The notes under the pieces are model-generated. The model was not told the origin of the DNA and did no database searches. It saw nothing but the letters and a program-made list of their open reading frames with translations. The translations under genes were made by a program, and so were the position numbers. Shown here in pieces: positions 17,551-27,048 of a DNA stretch of 44,693 bases (the stretch's first letter is position 1; the number at the start of each line of letters is the position of its first letter). Source of the stretch: Cyclobacteriaceae bacterium (GTDB taxonomy: Bacteria; Bacteroidota; Bacteroidia; Cytophagales; Cyclobacteriaceae); assembly GCA_012033595.1 (NCBI GenBank), contig JAAUQL010000042.1, positions 1-44,693 on the forward strand, in the 5' to 3' direction.

Positions 17551-20500
17551 TTATTGCATCTGTAATGATTTTATTTTCAGTATCTCTTTCAAAAGTACAG
17601 ACACCTTTTGAACCGAGTCGATATTGTTCACAATGAATATAACGCGATTTTGGCCATCTTTTATTTTACAAATTCGGGGGTTTTGTTGTACAAATTTTAA
17701 TATGCTGCCAAATATAGGTGAATTATAATATTTTGCATTTTCCGATGAGAGAAGAAAGGCTTTAAACACATGGTTTTTTATATTTAATTTTTCAAAACCT
17801 AATTTTTCAGCGTCCCATCTTATCCTGACTATTTTGATAAGGTCTTCTACAGGTGGGGGCAGCGGACCGAATCGGTCGATCACCGAATCAATAAATGATG
17901 CCAGCTCACTTTCATGTTTTAGGTTGTCCAGTTCATTATATACCCTGAGCCGCTCGGAGATATTGCTAATATAATCATCTGGGATAAGCAATTCGAAGTC
18001 GGTATCGATGAGACAGTCAGTAGTGAAAAGCGCTTCAAAATTTACCAGCTCATTTTTAAACAAGTCTTTGAACTCGGTTTCCTTTAACTCTTGCACCGCC
18101 TCGTCCAGTATTTTATGGTAGGTGTCGAAGCCCAGGTCGTTGATGAAGCCGCTCTGCTCTGCGCCCAGGAGGTTGCCCGCGCCACGTATATCGAGATCAC
18201 GCATGGCCACTTTGAATCCATCGCCCAAATGCGAAAATTCTTCCAGTGTTTTCAGGCGCTTCCGGGCTTCTGCAGTCAGACCAATGGCAGGAGGGGAGAG
18301 GAGGTAGCAAAAAGCTTTTTTGTTTGATCTGCCCACCCGACCCCGCATCTGGTGCAGGTCAGAAAGGCCGAACATATGCGCGTGGTTGATGATGATGGTG
18401 TTGGCATTGGGGATGTCGAGTCCCGACTCAATGATATTGGTAGAGATGAGGATATCGGCATAGCCTTCGATAAACTGTATCATGGCATTTTCGAGCTTTT
18501 TACCCTCCATTTGCCCATGAGCCACTACTATTTTGCATCCGGCACCAATTTCAAGATTATATTAGCCACCTGTTCGATATCTTTTACACGATTGTGTACA
18601 AAAAAGACCTGCCCCCCTCTTCGGAGTTCAAAACTAATGGCATCCCGAATGATGGTCTCACTAAAGGTATGAATTTCGGTGGTGACCGGTTGGCGGTTGG
18701 GTGGCGGAGTGGCGATAACGCTGAGGTCACGTGCTCCCATTAGTGAGAAATGCAATGTTCTGGGAATGGGGGTGGCAGTGAGCGTAAGTACATCTACATT
18801 AAAACGCATGGTTTTTAGCTTTTCTTTGACGCTGACACCGAATTTCTGTTCTTCATCGATGACCAGGAGACCCAGGTCTTTAAAAATCACATCCTTATTC
18901 ACTATCCGGTGGGTACCGATAAGTATATCCACCTTACCTTCCGCAACCTTTTTAAGAATGTCTTTTATTTCTTTGGATGTTTTGAAGCGATTGATGTACG
19001 CCAGGTTGACGGCAAAGTTTTGCAGCCTTTCTTCAAAAGTCCGGAAATGCTGCATGGCCAATATGGTAGTGGGCACCAGTACGGCCACTTGCTTGCCATC
19101 GAGTACCGCTTTGAAGGCCGCCCTTATGGCTATTTCAGTTTTACCAAAACCCACATCGCCACATATCAAACGATCCATCGGATGGGGCATTTGCATGTCG
19201 GCCTTTACGTCGCTGGTAGAAGATGCCTGGTCGGGAGTATCCTCAAAGAGGAAGGAACTTTCTAATTCGGCCTGCATGAAATTATCTTTGGAAAAGGCAA
19301 AACCCGGAGCGGCTTTTCTTTTGGCATAGAGCGAAATCAGGTCTTTGGCGATGTCCTTTACCTTCTTGCGCACCCTGCTTTTTTTGTTTTCCCAATCTGG
19401 CGATCCCAATTTGCTCAGCGTTGGTGGCAATCCTTCCTTTCCGGAAAATTTGGATATCTTGTGCAGGGAATAGATGCTTACATAAAGGATGTCGTCGTCT
19501 TTGAAGATGAGACGGATAGTTTCTTGCTGATTGCCGTTCACTTCGATTTTGTCCAGACCCACAAATCTACCTACACCATAGTCGATGTGAGTAACATAAT
19601 CACCAGTCTGCAAAGACTTGAGTTCATTCAGTGTGAGTGCCTTCGATTTGGAATATTTTTGGCTGGCCTTGAATTTATGGTAGCGCTCAAATAGCTGATG
19701 ATCGGTATAACACAAAATCCTGTTTTCGTGGTCTATAAAGCCATTCCGTAAACTGATTTGTAGTTGTTTAAACGTAAGCTGAGCATTTATTTCTTCAAAA
19801 ATAGAAGTCAATCTGTTGATTTGCGCATAAGAGTCGGCAGCAATAATGATTTGATAATCTTTTTGCTGATGGCTGATGAGGTCTTCGGAGATGAGGTCGA
19901 AATTTTTATGAAAAGATGGCTGGGCTTCGCAATTGAACGTAAACCCTGTATCTGCATCGAAAAAATAACGGTTACCAAATTCGATCAGATCGTGGGTTTT
20001 CAAATCGTCTAGCAGCGATTGCCGGGTTTCAAATAGAGCCTCCGGGTTTTGGATCACTTTGGTTTGGTTGGTCTTGCCCATGATCTTATCGAAACTCACC
20101 TGGGCATTTGAGTGGTATTTGTCAATAGTATCTAGCGTAAGCTGTACATCCTTGAACCATACCTTGGTGTTTTTAGGCAAGAAACCCAGGAAGGATTGTT
20201 TGACTTCGTGAACAAATTTTGTTTGCAGGTTGGGAATGATGCTTATATTTTTTTTGTGATCCAGAGATAGCTGGGTTTCCGGGTCAAATGTGCGGATGCT
20301 TTCAATTTCGTTGCCGAAGAGCTCAATACGATAGGGGAGTTCGTGTGCAAATGAAAATACATCTATAATGCCGCCTCGCATGGCAAACTGGCCGGCTTCG
20401 TACACAAAATCTTCTTTTTCAAAATCATAGTCAATAAGTGTGGCAAAGAGTTCGTCTATGTTGATTTGCGCGCCTTCTTCAAGATGGATGGTATGGCTTT

Positions 20501-20924
20501 TTAATGCTTTTTTATTCACCACCTTTTCGCACAAAGCCTCCGGATAGCTCACGATCAACAAACCCTCCGTGCCTTTGCTATTGAGATGACTGATCAGTTC
20601 GGTTCGCAGTAAAATATTGGCGTTTTCTGTTTCTTCATATTCATACGGCCTTTTGTATGAAGTCGGAAAGAAGGCCACGTCCTTTTTGCCTGTGAGGTTT
20701 TGCAGGTCATTTTGAAAATATGCAGCTTCTTCCCTGTCATGGAGCACAAAAAGTTGGGTTTGCTTGCTGTTGTTGTCGGCCAATGCAGCAGCAAGCACCG
20801 CATCGAGGCTGCCGGACAGGCCTTTGAGATGTACCCTGATACCCGAATTGGGTTTTAATATTTCAGACAATGATCTGGTGATGATATCATCACGGTATTG
20901 CCCAATTAAGTCATTTACTTTCAA
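17551..20924 (-). CDS. mfd: Transcription-repair coupling factor Mfd (one missing base)
   Basis: Mfd removes RNA polymerase stalled at DNA damage and recruits UvrA. The corrected length of about 1124 residues is normal. Order seen: an N-terminal UvrB-like region (FFPTSYKRPYEYEE), a CarD-like RNA-polymerase-interaction domain (LQTGDYVTHIDYGVGRFVGL), a helicase with Walker A GDVGFGKTEIAIR, the DEEQ box, TATPIPRTL, and the C-terminal motor with SGLDIPNANT and QMRGRVGRS. The raw frame stops at TAG at 18530-18528. Adding one A (T run 18531-18534 on the plus strand) gives DAKIVVAHGQMEGKK and continues into the second part. It is a stand-alone gene, divergent from the COX3-like gene. Confidence 0.94.
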
Positions 20925-21052
20925 TAAAAAGGCATTTTGTTGGTTTCAAAAATACGATTCAATTGGTGGCTGTACTATCATTTAATAAAAAAATAGTGGT
21001 AAATTTATAAACCCTTTATATGGATAATGGTTAGTCATGTATCGCTAATTTT

Positions 21053-21691
21053 ATGAAACCAAATAAGCAGAGAACAGGTGTAATTGTGAGAAAGCCCGCG
21101 TTGGATCGCATAGAGCGTATCCATCCGCAAAAGATGCTTATTTACATGATTATTTCCATTTCTTGTTTGATTTATGCGGTCATTTCCTACTTTTTCATAA
21201 AACACCTCGCCGCCAATTTTGAAAACGCTGGGCTGCCTTTTCAATTGCCTCGGTTCTTTACCATAAGCACGCTGATTCTCACGGTTTCTGGCCTTTTCAC
21301 CTCCAGATTGATACGCGCCTACCAACATGATGAAATCACCAATTTGCGAAAGCAATTGGGCTATCTGCTCATATCTGGATTATTGTTTTTTATATCCCAG
21401 TCTGTGGCTTGGATTGAAATGCTCAATAATGAATTTATTGTGGAGACCGAATCGATAGCAGGCTATTTACTTATTTTCACAGGCACTCACTTTGCTTTTA
21501 TGTTTGCCGCGATCATTATGACGGCCATACTTTTTTACAAGTATATGTTTATAGAAAATGATCCGGTAAAAACGCTCATAGTCGTCACCAACCCACATGA
21601 AAAAATCAGGCTGGAGATTTTTACAAGCTATTGGAATTTCACGCTCTTGTCATGGGACATGGTATTTCTCATGTTGCTGTTTGTCTTTTAG
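21053..21691 (+). CDS. Heme-copper oxidase subunit III-like membrane protein
   Basis: The 212-residue protein has five predicted membrane helices. The motifs IERIHPQKMLIYM at the start, LPRFFTISTLILTVSGL, LRKQLGYLLISGLLF, the TGTHFAFMFAAI helix, and the C-terminal NPHEKIRLEIFTSYWNFTLLSWDMVFL match the short, five-helix subunit III family of cytochrome oxidases in Bacteroidota. No subunit I or II gene is nearby, so it is an orphan here. It may be a stand-alone assembly or accessory relative rather than a structural subunit. It is divergent from mfd. Confidence 0.68.
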   Translation: MKPNKQRTGVIVRKPALDRIERIHPQKMLIYMIISISCLIYAVISYFFIKHLAANFENAGLPFQLPRFFTISTLILTVSGLFTSRLIRAYQHDEITNLRKQLGYLLISGLLFFISQSVAWIEMLNNEFIVETESIAGYLLIFTGTHFAFMFAAIIMTAILFYKYMFIENDPVKTLIVVTNPHEKIRLEIFTSYWNFTLLSWDMVFLMLLFVF

Positions 21692-21887
21692 TCTGCGTGA
21701 TTGTTGTGGTGAGAGGATCGTTTGTCTTTCAAATCCCGCCTCAAAGCAACCAACAGGTGATTGCGTAGCGTAGTAAAATTTCCACACTCCCGTTTTTTTA
21801 TATGCGATTTTCATTTAAGCATCAGTGAGAGATGCATAAAAACATTTTTTCTGCGGAAGGCGACAACGTATCGCTAATAGACAAGGG

Positions 21888-22298
21888 CTAATTGGAATAC
21901 TTCCTGAAAATCTTTTCCATTTCGTCGAGATGCATAATGTAGGCCGGGTTTCGTAGTGTCTTTCGAAGTACTTCGGAAATGGCGTTGTAGTTGAGCCCCA
22001 TCCTTACCCCTAGTTCCACACAAAAGGAAACCTCTTCCTTGAATATGAGCTTATCGATGCCGATAAGGATAATGAGCCGGTGAAATTGTTCAATTACCTT
22101 GGCTTCAGTTTTAGGAGTGGAAAAAGTAATAGCGATTTCGCCGTTTTTAATACGCTGGACGTCTGTTTTCTCAATGCCAAGCCGGGCGGCGACGGAATTA
22201 ATGAAATTGGCTTCCATATGCGACTGTTCCCCATCTATCTGTGAAAGTTTGATCAGGTCGTTGATATGACTTAATTTTTCCTGGTAAAAAGTGTCCAT
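21888..22298 (-). CDS. TerB-like small helical protein
   Basis: The 136-residue all-helical protein has no signal peptide. The pattern INDLIKLSQIDGEQSHMEANFIN followed by IGIDKLIFKEEVSFCVELGVRMGL resembles TerB/tellurite-resistance-type helical domains, in which an IDG or DG acidic turn opens each helical half. Such proteins are common single genes in Bacteroidota and their role is not known. The gene is divergent from the DUF985 cupin, with 83 bp between them. Confidence 0.6.
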   Translation of the reverse strand: MDTFYQEKLSHINDLIKLSQIDGEQSHMEANFINSVAARLGIEKTDVQRIKNGEIAITFSTPKTEAKVIEQFHRLIILIGIDKLIFKEEVSFCVELGVRMGLNYNAISEVLRKTLRNPAYIMHLDEMEKIFRKYSN

Positions 22299-22381
22299 CG
22301 AATGAGGTTTAATCGCATAAAAGTAAAGAATATTTATGGTATGATCGATATTTATGTTTGTGGAATAGTTAAAATTGCCTT

Positions 22382-22888
22382 ATGTCGAAAACTGCTGAAT
22401 ATTGGATCAACTCATTAGCGCTGAAGCCACATCCTGAAGGGGGCTACTACAGGGAAGTATATCGCTCTGAAGAAGAGCTAAAACAGCATTCGCTGCCACT
22501 GAGATATGCGGGCGATCGAGCATTTGCAACTTCGATTTTTTTCTTATTGAAAAACAACCAAATATCAGCTTTTCATCGCATACAGTCAGACGAGACCTGG
22601 CACTGCTATGCCGGTGTCACCTTAGAATTGTTTGTTTTACAAACTGATGGCAGCCTTGCTCACCTCTTGCTGGGAAGCCAGGTGGAACGGGGGGAATATC
22701 TGCAGGTCACTATTCCCCGCCAGCATTGGTTTGCTGCCCGCTTGGTAGAGCAACAAGGCTATGCGTTGCTGGGCTGTACGGTAGCTCCCGGGTTCCATTT
22801 CGATGACTTCGAACTTGCCAACAGAAAAGAACTAATCGATAGGTATCCGAAACATGCTGAAATCATCAGCGCGTTAACTTATGACTGA
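22382..22888 (+). CDS. DUF985 family cupin protein
   Basis: The 168-residue protein has the DUF985 opening PHPEGGYYREVYRS and a cupin barrel with FHRIQSDETWHCYAG (about residues 65-79), a metal-binding His-Glu-His type motif, and PRQHWFAARL. The family ending GCTVAPGFHFDDFELANR is present. It probably binds a small molecule or metal; no substrate is known to me. It precedes the alkB-type gene, which is on the opposite strand. Confidence 0.88.
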   Translation: MSKTAEYWINSLALKPHPEGGYYREVYRSEEELKQHSLPLRYAGDRAFATSIFFLLKNNQISAFHRIQSDETWHCYAGVTLELFVLQTDGSLAHLLLGSQVERGEYLQVTIPRQHWFAARLVEQQGYALLGCTVAPGFHFDDFELANRKELIDRYPKHAEIISALTYD

Positions 22889-22979
22889 TGGGGGAGCATA
22901 CAGTTGGCATCTCCTGAAGTCGAGGTGCTTTCGCTGCCATTTTTCCATATCACCTGTTGCGATGGCCAGCCAGTACATT

Positions 22980-24044
22980 TCAAATAGATAATTGCTTATC
23001 TTCCTGAGACATTCCCTGTTGAAAATCAGCCAGATGTTTGTGCACTATTTTAAACCAAAGCGGGGGTATGAAGGAGAGCAGCATCATTCCCGGATAGCCA
23101 GTTGGAAGTTGGGGGCTATGCTGGTGGTGTCGCAGGATCTGGTATTTGCGCGAGGCCAGGTAGTGGTGGTCGGAATGTCGAGATAATTCAAAAAGCATCA
23201 ATCTGCCCAATATGTGGCTCGAATTCCATGAATGCCAGGGCATCACCCTTTCGAATTGCAACTCGTTGATTTGCTTTCGGCGCAAGCCATAGTGTTCGAT
23301 ATAATTGACCGTTTCCAGCAGCAATATGCCTATAGTTGCCGCTGCCAAAAAAGAAAGCATTGCCACCAGGCCAAACAGGTAAAATATGACCGCCAGGAAC
23401 AAAAATTCTATGACCACATACCACATCACCTGATTGAGCCATTTGGCCTTCTCTTTTTTACTGAGTCGTATATTTTCTAATTTCCAGGCCGAAACAAACG
23501 AACCTGTGACAGAGCGTAGCCAAAACCGGTAGAGCGTCATTTGCCGTGGCGCACTGGCAGGGTCTCTGTTCGTCGCCACATACCGATGGTGCCCCCGGTT
23601 GTGCTCGATAGTGAAGTGCATATAGAGCGAAGTGAGTAAAAGCAGTTTTGCAAGCAACTGTTCAAATCGGTTTTTTCTATGCCCCAGTTCGTGGGCTATG
23701 TTTATACCAAAAATGCCGCACATCAGTCCGAGTGCCACCGTGTTGCCTACCAAAGCAATGTGGTCTCCCGGTTGGGGAATATGCGCTATAAAATAATAGG
23801 CAAAGAAGATAAAGTGGACAATGGCCGCTGCATACAAAAGCAAATCAAAAGCAGGGTTTTGCACAAACCGCGATTCCTCCTCTTGAGAAAGGTTGGAATT
23901 TTGAGGGTTGAATAACAGTTCTACCAAGGGGATGAAACCAAAAGCATAAAAGAGGGGTAAGAAAGTGAGCCAGCCCGATAGATGCACCGAGAAAAAAGCC
24001 AGTATCGGTAAAGTGAAAACGGTGAAATATTTTACTGGAGTCAT
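22980..24044 (-). CDS. alkB: AlkB-type alkane 1-monooxygenase
   Basis: The 354-residue integral membrane non-haem di-iron monooxygenase shows the histidine boxes in family order: NIAHELGHRKN (about residues 114-124), IEHNRGHHRYVAT, and the hallmark LSRHSDHHYLASRKYQIL. It also has NYIEHYGLRRK and the C-terminal SPQLPTGYPGMML, both diagnostic of AlkB rather than plain fatty-acid desaturases. Several hydrophobic helices lie before and between the boxes. AlkB hydroxylates terminal carbons of alkanes or related chains and needs rubredoxin and a reductase. No rubredoxin gene is adjacent, so electron donors must be elsewhere. The role could be alkane or fatty-acid oxidation. Confidence 0.93.
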   Translation of the reverse strand: MTPVKYFTVFTLPILAFFSVHLSGWLTFLPLFYAFGFIPLVELLFNPQNSNLSQEEESRFVQNPAFDLLLYAAAIVHFIFFAYYFIAHIPQPGDHIALVGNTVALGLMCGIFGINIAHELGHRKNRFEQLLAKLLLLTSLYMHFTIEHNRGHHRYVATNRDPASAPRQMTLYRFWLRSVTGSFVSAWKLENIRLSKKEKAKWLNQVMWYVVIEFLFLAVIFYLFGLVAMLSFLAAATIGILLLETVNYIEHYGLRRKQINELQFERVMPWHSWNSSHILGRLMLFELSRHSDHHYLASRKYQILRHHQHSPQLPTGYPGMMLLSFIPPLWFKIVHKHLADFQQGMSQEDKQLSI

Positions 24045-24183
24045 ATTTAGGTATTTTAAATTCCACCTAAAATATAATCACTGCTGAGGTATTAGCAATA
24101 CACAAAAAGTGATAAATGTTTGCAAAAACCGGAGCTTGGGTGTTGAAATTGGATAAACCCAAGCCCTGGCAGTTCAGTCCGGA

Positions 24184-24657
24184 TCAGTGTTTATGAAAAT
24201 ATGCTTTTTCAAATTCATCTACCGTTGACCGCAGTTTTTCGATGTTGGCCAGGTCGGTACCTTGTTTACTAAGCATGGCATAGACGGATATTTTGTGTAG
24301 CAGCTCTAAATGTTTTTGATACTTGGCATACGCCTCTTTTTGGTCGGGCGCTACGATTTTGATTCGCTGGTGCAGAAAATACTGACTGACAGTTTCCTGT
24401 ATTTTATTGGCATGCTCTTCTTTGTTGGTGATCCAGCGCACCAGTTGGTTGTAGTTAGGCTTTTCGCTACCCGACAATTCTTCGATCTGTTTCATCGCCT
24501 TTTCTATGGTGGTAATGTCTTCCCTGATCAGCGATATTCTGATGGAGTCGGCATAAATGCCGCAAGGAATTTCGCAATGCGCAGAGGCAAATTGAACATT
24601 GAGGCTGGTGAAAAGCAACACTAAAGTAAGGGCTGAAATTGTTTTTTTAAGATTCAT
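24184..24657 (-). CDS. sodN: Nickel superoxide dismutase with predicted Sec signal peptide
   Basis: Ni-SOD converts superoxide to hydrogen peroxide and oxygen. The 157-residue precursor has a Lys-Lys, hydrophobic, FASA signal peptide (residues 1-26). The mature chain then begins exactly with the nickel hook HCEIPCGIY (residues 27-35), which matches HCxxPCGxY with His1, Cys2 and Cys6. The remaining helices (QLVRWITNKEEHANKIQETVSQYF) fit the four-helix bundle of the enzyme. The mature length of about 131 residues is slightly above the 117 of the Streptomyces enzyme. No sodX-like protease gene is adjacent. Signal peptidase I cleavage after AxA could itself expose the N-terminal His amine. The gene is divergent from chrA. 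Confidence 0.93.
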   Translation of the reverse strand: MNLKKTISALTLVLLFTSLNVQFASAHCEIPCGIYADSIRISLIREDITTIEKAMKQIEELSGSEKPNYNQLVRWITNKEEHANKIQETVSQYFLHQRIKIVAPDQKEAYAKYQKHLELLHKISVYAMLSKQGTDLANIEKLRSTVDEFEKAYFHKH

Positions 24658-24872
24658 TTTATTTGTGATTAATTAAAAGGTATAAATATGATTGCTTATT
24701 GAATATGGAATTTACTGGTATCTTCGAAGTTTGTGCTTATACAATGAAAAATAGTTGATGGCATTTTACTTCATTTGCAGTTCAAATTACACTGTCAGAT
24801 CAACATTTTGAGGTAATATGGATTTATTTGACATTTTATTAACTAATTTTTCGGAATCAAGTTTGAAAATCA

Positions 24873-26057
24873 TTGGTAAAAAGAATTAGATATTTCATCT
24901 TCTTACGGGATGTATTCATTATAGCCATCGGGGCATTTGGCGGCCCCACTTCCCATTTGGCCATGATCATCAAAAGGATGGTTGTACAGCGGGCATACCT
25001 TAGTGAAGCAGAGCTCATGGAGCTAAATGCCTTGTGTCAAATATTGCCAGGACCTACATCTACCCAAACCATTACCGCTATAGGTTTTAAAATTGGCGGA
25101 CCCCTACTGGCCTATCTCACCCTGATGGTTTGGCTGCTTCCCGCTTTTTGTGTTATGACCACCGTAGGTGTGCTCATGTCGCACTTCGACCAGGTGGGCA
25201 AGTCTGTGGAATTTACCAAGTTTATTCAGCCGATGGCCGTTGGATTTGTCGCCTATGCCGCCTATGTGATCAGCACCAAAGTGGTGAAATCGTACGAAGC
25301 CGGAGCCATTATGATGATTTCTGCTATTTTGTCCTTCATGCTCAAATCACCCTATGTTTTCCCCGTGCTTTTGCTGGGCAGTGGGGCGCTTACGGCCATA
25401 AAATTTACCGAGCAACCCATTGAGCCGCATTCCCGGCTAAAAATTGAATGGTCAAATTTTGTATTGTGGGCTGTGGTGTTTGTAGCCATCGCCGTGGTGG
25501 GGCATTTTACGAAGGCTTTGCCCATCAGGTTACTCGAAAATTTCTATCGCAATGGTAGTTTAATTTTTGGAGGTGGGCAGGTACTTATTCCTCTTTTATA
25601 TACAGAGTTTGTGGAGTTTAAGCACTATTTGACTTCTGAAGAATTTCTCACCGGATACGCCGCCGTACAGGCCGTGCCTGGTCCTGTATTTTCATTTGCC
25701 TCCTACATCGGTGCCCTTTCTATGCGTGAATACGGATTGTGGGGTGAAATTTTGGGAGCCCTCCTGGCTACTATTGGGGTATTTTTGCCTGGCACATTTT
25801 TTATTTTCTTTGTCATCCGTTTTTGGGAGCAACTCAAAAAATACCGCATTGTTCGGGCCTCAATCGAAGGAATAAATGCTGCCAGTTCGGGGATGGTGAT
25901 TGCTGCGGCTTTTTTACTATTTCAGCCCCTGGAGCCAGATTTTATAAATATGGCCATGATCATTGCCACCTTCCTGGCGCTCACGTTTACTAAAATCCCC
26001 CCTCCCTTCATTATTCTTTCAGGCCTGCTGGCCGGCTTTGCTTTGACATATTTTTAA
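24873..26057 (+). CDS. chrA: Chromate transporter ChrA (CHR family)
   Basis: The 394-residue membrane protein of the two-domain CHR type has about ten or more helices in two related halves. The first carries GAFGGPTSHLAM (about residues 20-31) and LCQILPGPTSTQT; the second repeats FGGGQVLIPLL and the AVQAVPGPVFSFASY motif. The family exports chromate by exchange or proton drive, though some members act on other anions. The start is TTG at 24873, since an in-frame stop lies 9 bp upstream; a shorter leader is possible. It overlaps the convergent ldcA gene by 39 bp. Confidence 0.88.
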   Translation: MVKRIRYFIFLRDVFIIAIGAFGGPTSHLAMIIKRMVVQRAYLSEAELMELNALCQILPGPTSTQTITAIGFKIGGPLLAYLTLMVWLLPAFCVMTTVGVLMSHFDQVGKSVEFTKFIQPMAVGFVAYAAYVISTKVVKSYEAGAIMMISAILSFMLKSPYVFPVLLLGSGALTAIKFTEQPIEPHSRLKIEWSNFVLWAVVFVAIAVVGHFTKALPIRLLENFYRNGSLIFGGGQVLIPLLYTEFVEFKHYLTSEEFLTGYAAVQAVPGPVFSFASYIGALSMREYGLWGEILGALLATIGVFLPGTFFIFFVIRFWEQLKKYRIVRASIEGINAASSGMVIAAAFLLFQPLEPDFINMAMIIATFLALTFTKIPPPFIILSGLLAGFALTYF

Positions 26058-26938
26058 AAAAGCTTGTGCGTCTTCCACCGCCAGTTCTGTTTCCAGGCCA
26101 ACCTGCAGGGCAAAATTACTGCTGGTATGACCGATCGGAAAGTTGAATGCTACCGGATAAGCAAACTCAGCAACATGAGACAGAATGATAGCGTTGGCAT
26201 CGACACCAAAGCTGTCTTTGTTGTCTTTCATATCCGAAAACTGTCCCACGATCAGTCCTGACAATGACGGCAGGATGCCGGCTCTTTTCAGTTGCACCAT
26301 CATTCGGTCAATATGATACAGGTTTTCACCCACATCTTCTAAAAACAATATGTTGCCCTGAGCCACAATCTGCGATGGGGTGCCGATGGTATGGCAAATA
26401 AGTGACAGGTTGCCTCCGGTAAGCCGGCCACGGCATTTGCCTGGCAGATTGAGTGGGTGCCCTGCCACCTGCAGTACATTATTTTTCCAAATAGCAGATG
26501 GTGGTACCAATGGAGCGAGGCATCGTCGATAGCGTAAAAAAACGAAGGCATAGGGGCATGAATGCTACATATACCTATCCTGTACAAATGCAAATGAAAA
26601 GCAGTGATGTCGCTAAATCCACAAATCCACTTCGGATGTAGCAGCAGGGGTCGATAGTCGATCTGATCTATAATCCGCGTGGAACCATAGCCCCCCCGAA
26701 CCATAAAAATTGCTTTGATGGCCGTGTCGTTTATTGCTTGCTGCAAGTCTTCGGCACGCTGCGCATCGGTTCCGGCAAACTGAAAGTGCTTTTCGAAGAG
26801 GTGTTTGCCCAGTTTGACATCAAGTCCCCATTGCTTTAGTTTGCTGATGCCCGAGAGCGTATGGTTTTTGTCCACAACTTTGGCAGTAGCTACCACCGCT
26901 ACCCGGTCGCCGCTATTCAGATATGGTGGAATGATCAT
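26019..26938 (-). CDS. ldcA: LD-carboxypeptidase (peptidase S66, LdcA/MccF-like; one missing base)
   Basis: S66 peptidases cleave the bond between the meso-diaminopimelate and D-Ala of recycled murein tetrapeptides. The N-terminal half reads MIIPPYLNSGDRVAVVATAK, FMVRGGYGSTRIID and the nucleophile motif CGFSDITAF. The second half, in another frame, carries GGNLSLICHTIGT, the acid LFLEDVGEN (Glu) and the base IGHTSSNFALQVG (His). Adding one A (T run 26482-26486 on the plus strand) joins them at LLFGKNNVLQVAGH and gives about 306 residues with a full Ser-Glu-His triad. Without it the frame fails in the middle. The 3' end overlaps chrA convergently. Confidence 0.88.
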
Positions 26939-27048
26939 GGCGCAAAAATAATTGATTATCCTCAGATATAAACCCGGCAGTCAATTGAAGTCCACAAAAG
27001 TAATTTCCTGCCAGGGGGTCACCTGATACTTACCGAGGCAACATGTAG

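Noticed and set aside
21817-21860. A GCATC/GATGC hairpin followed by an interrupted T run as terminator of the COX3-like gene
   Set aside because: The stem is only 5 bp and the T run is separated from it by an A-rich stretch, so the case is too weak.
22874-22973. A short minus-strand frame downstream of alkB overlapping the end of the cupin gene
   Set aside because: About 33 codons, overlapping a well-supported gene, with no family match that I recognise.
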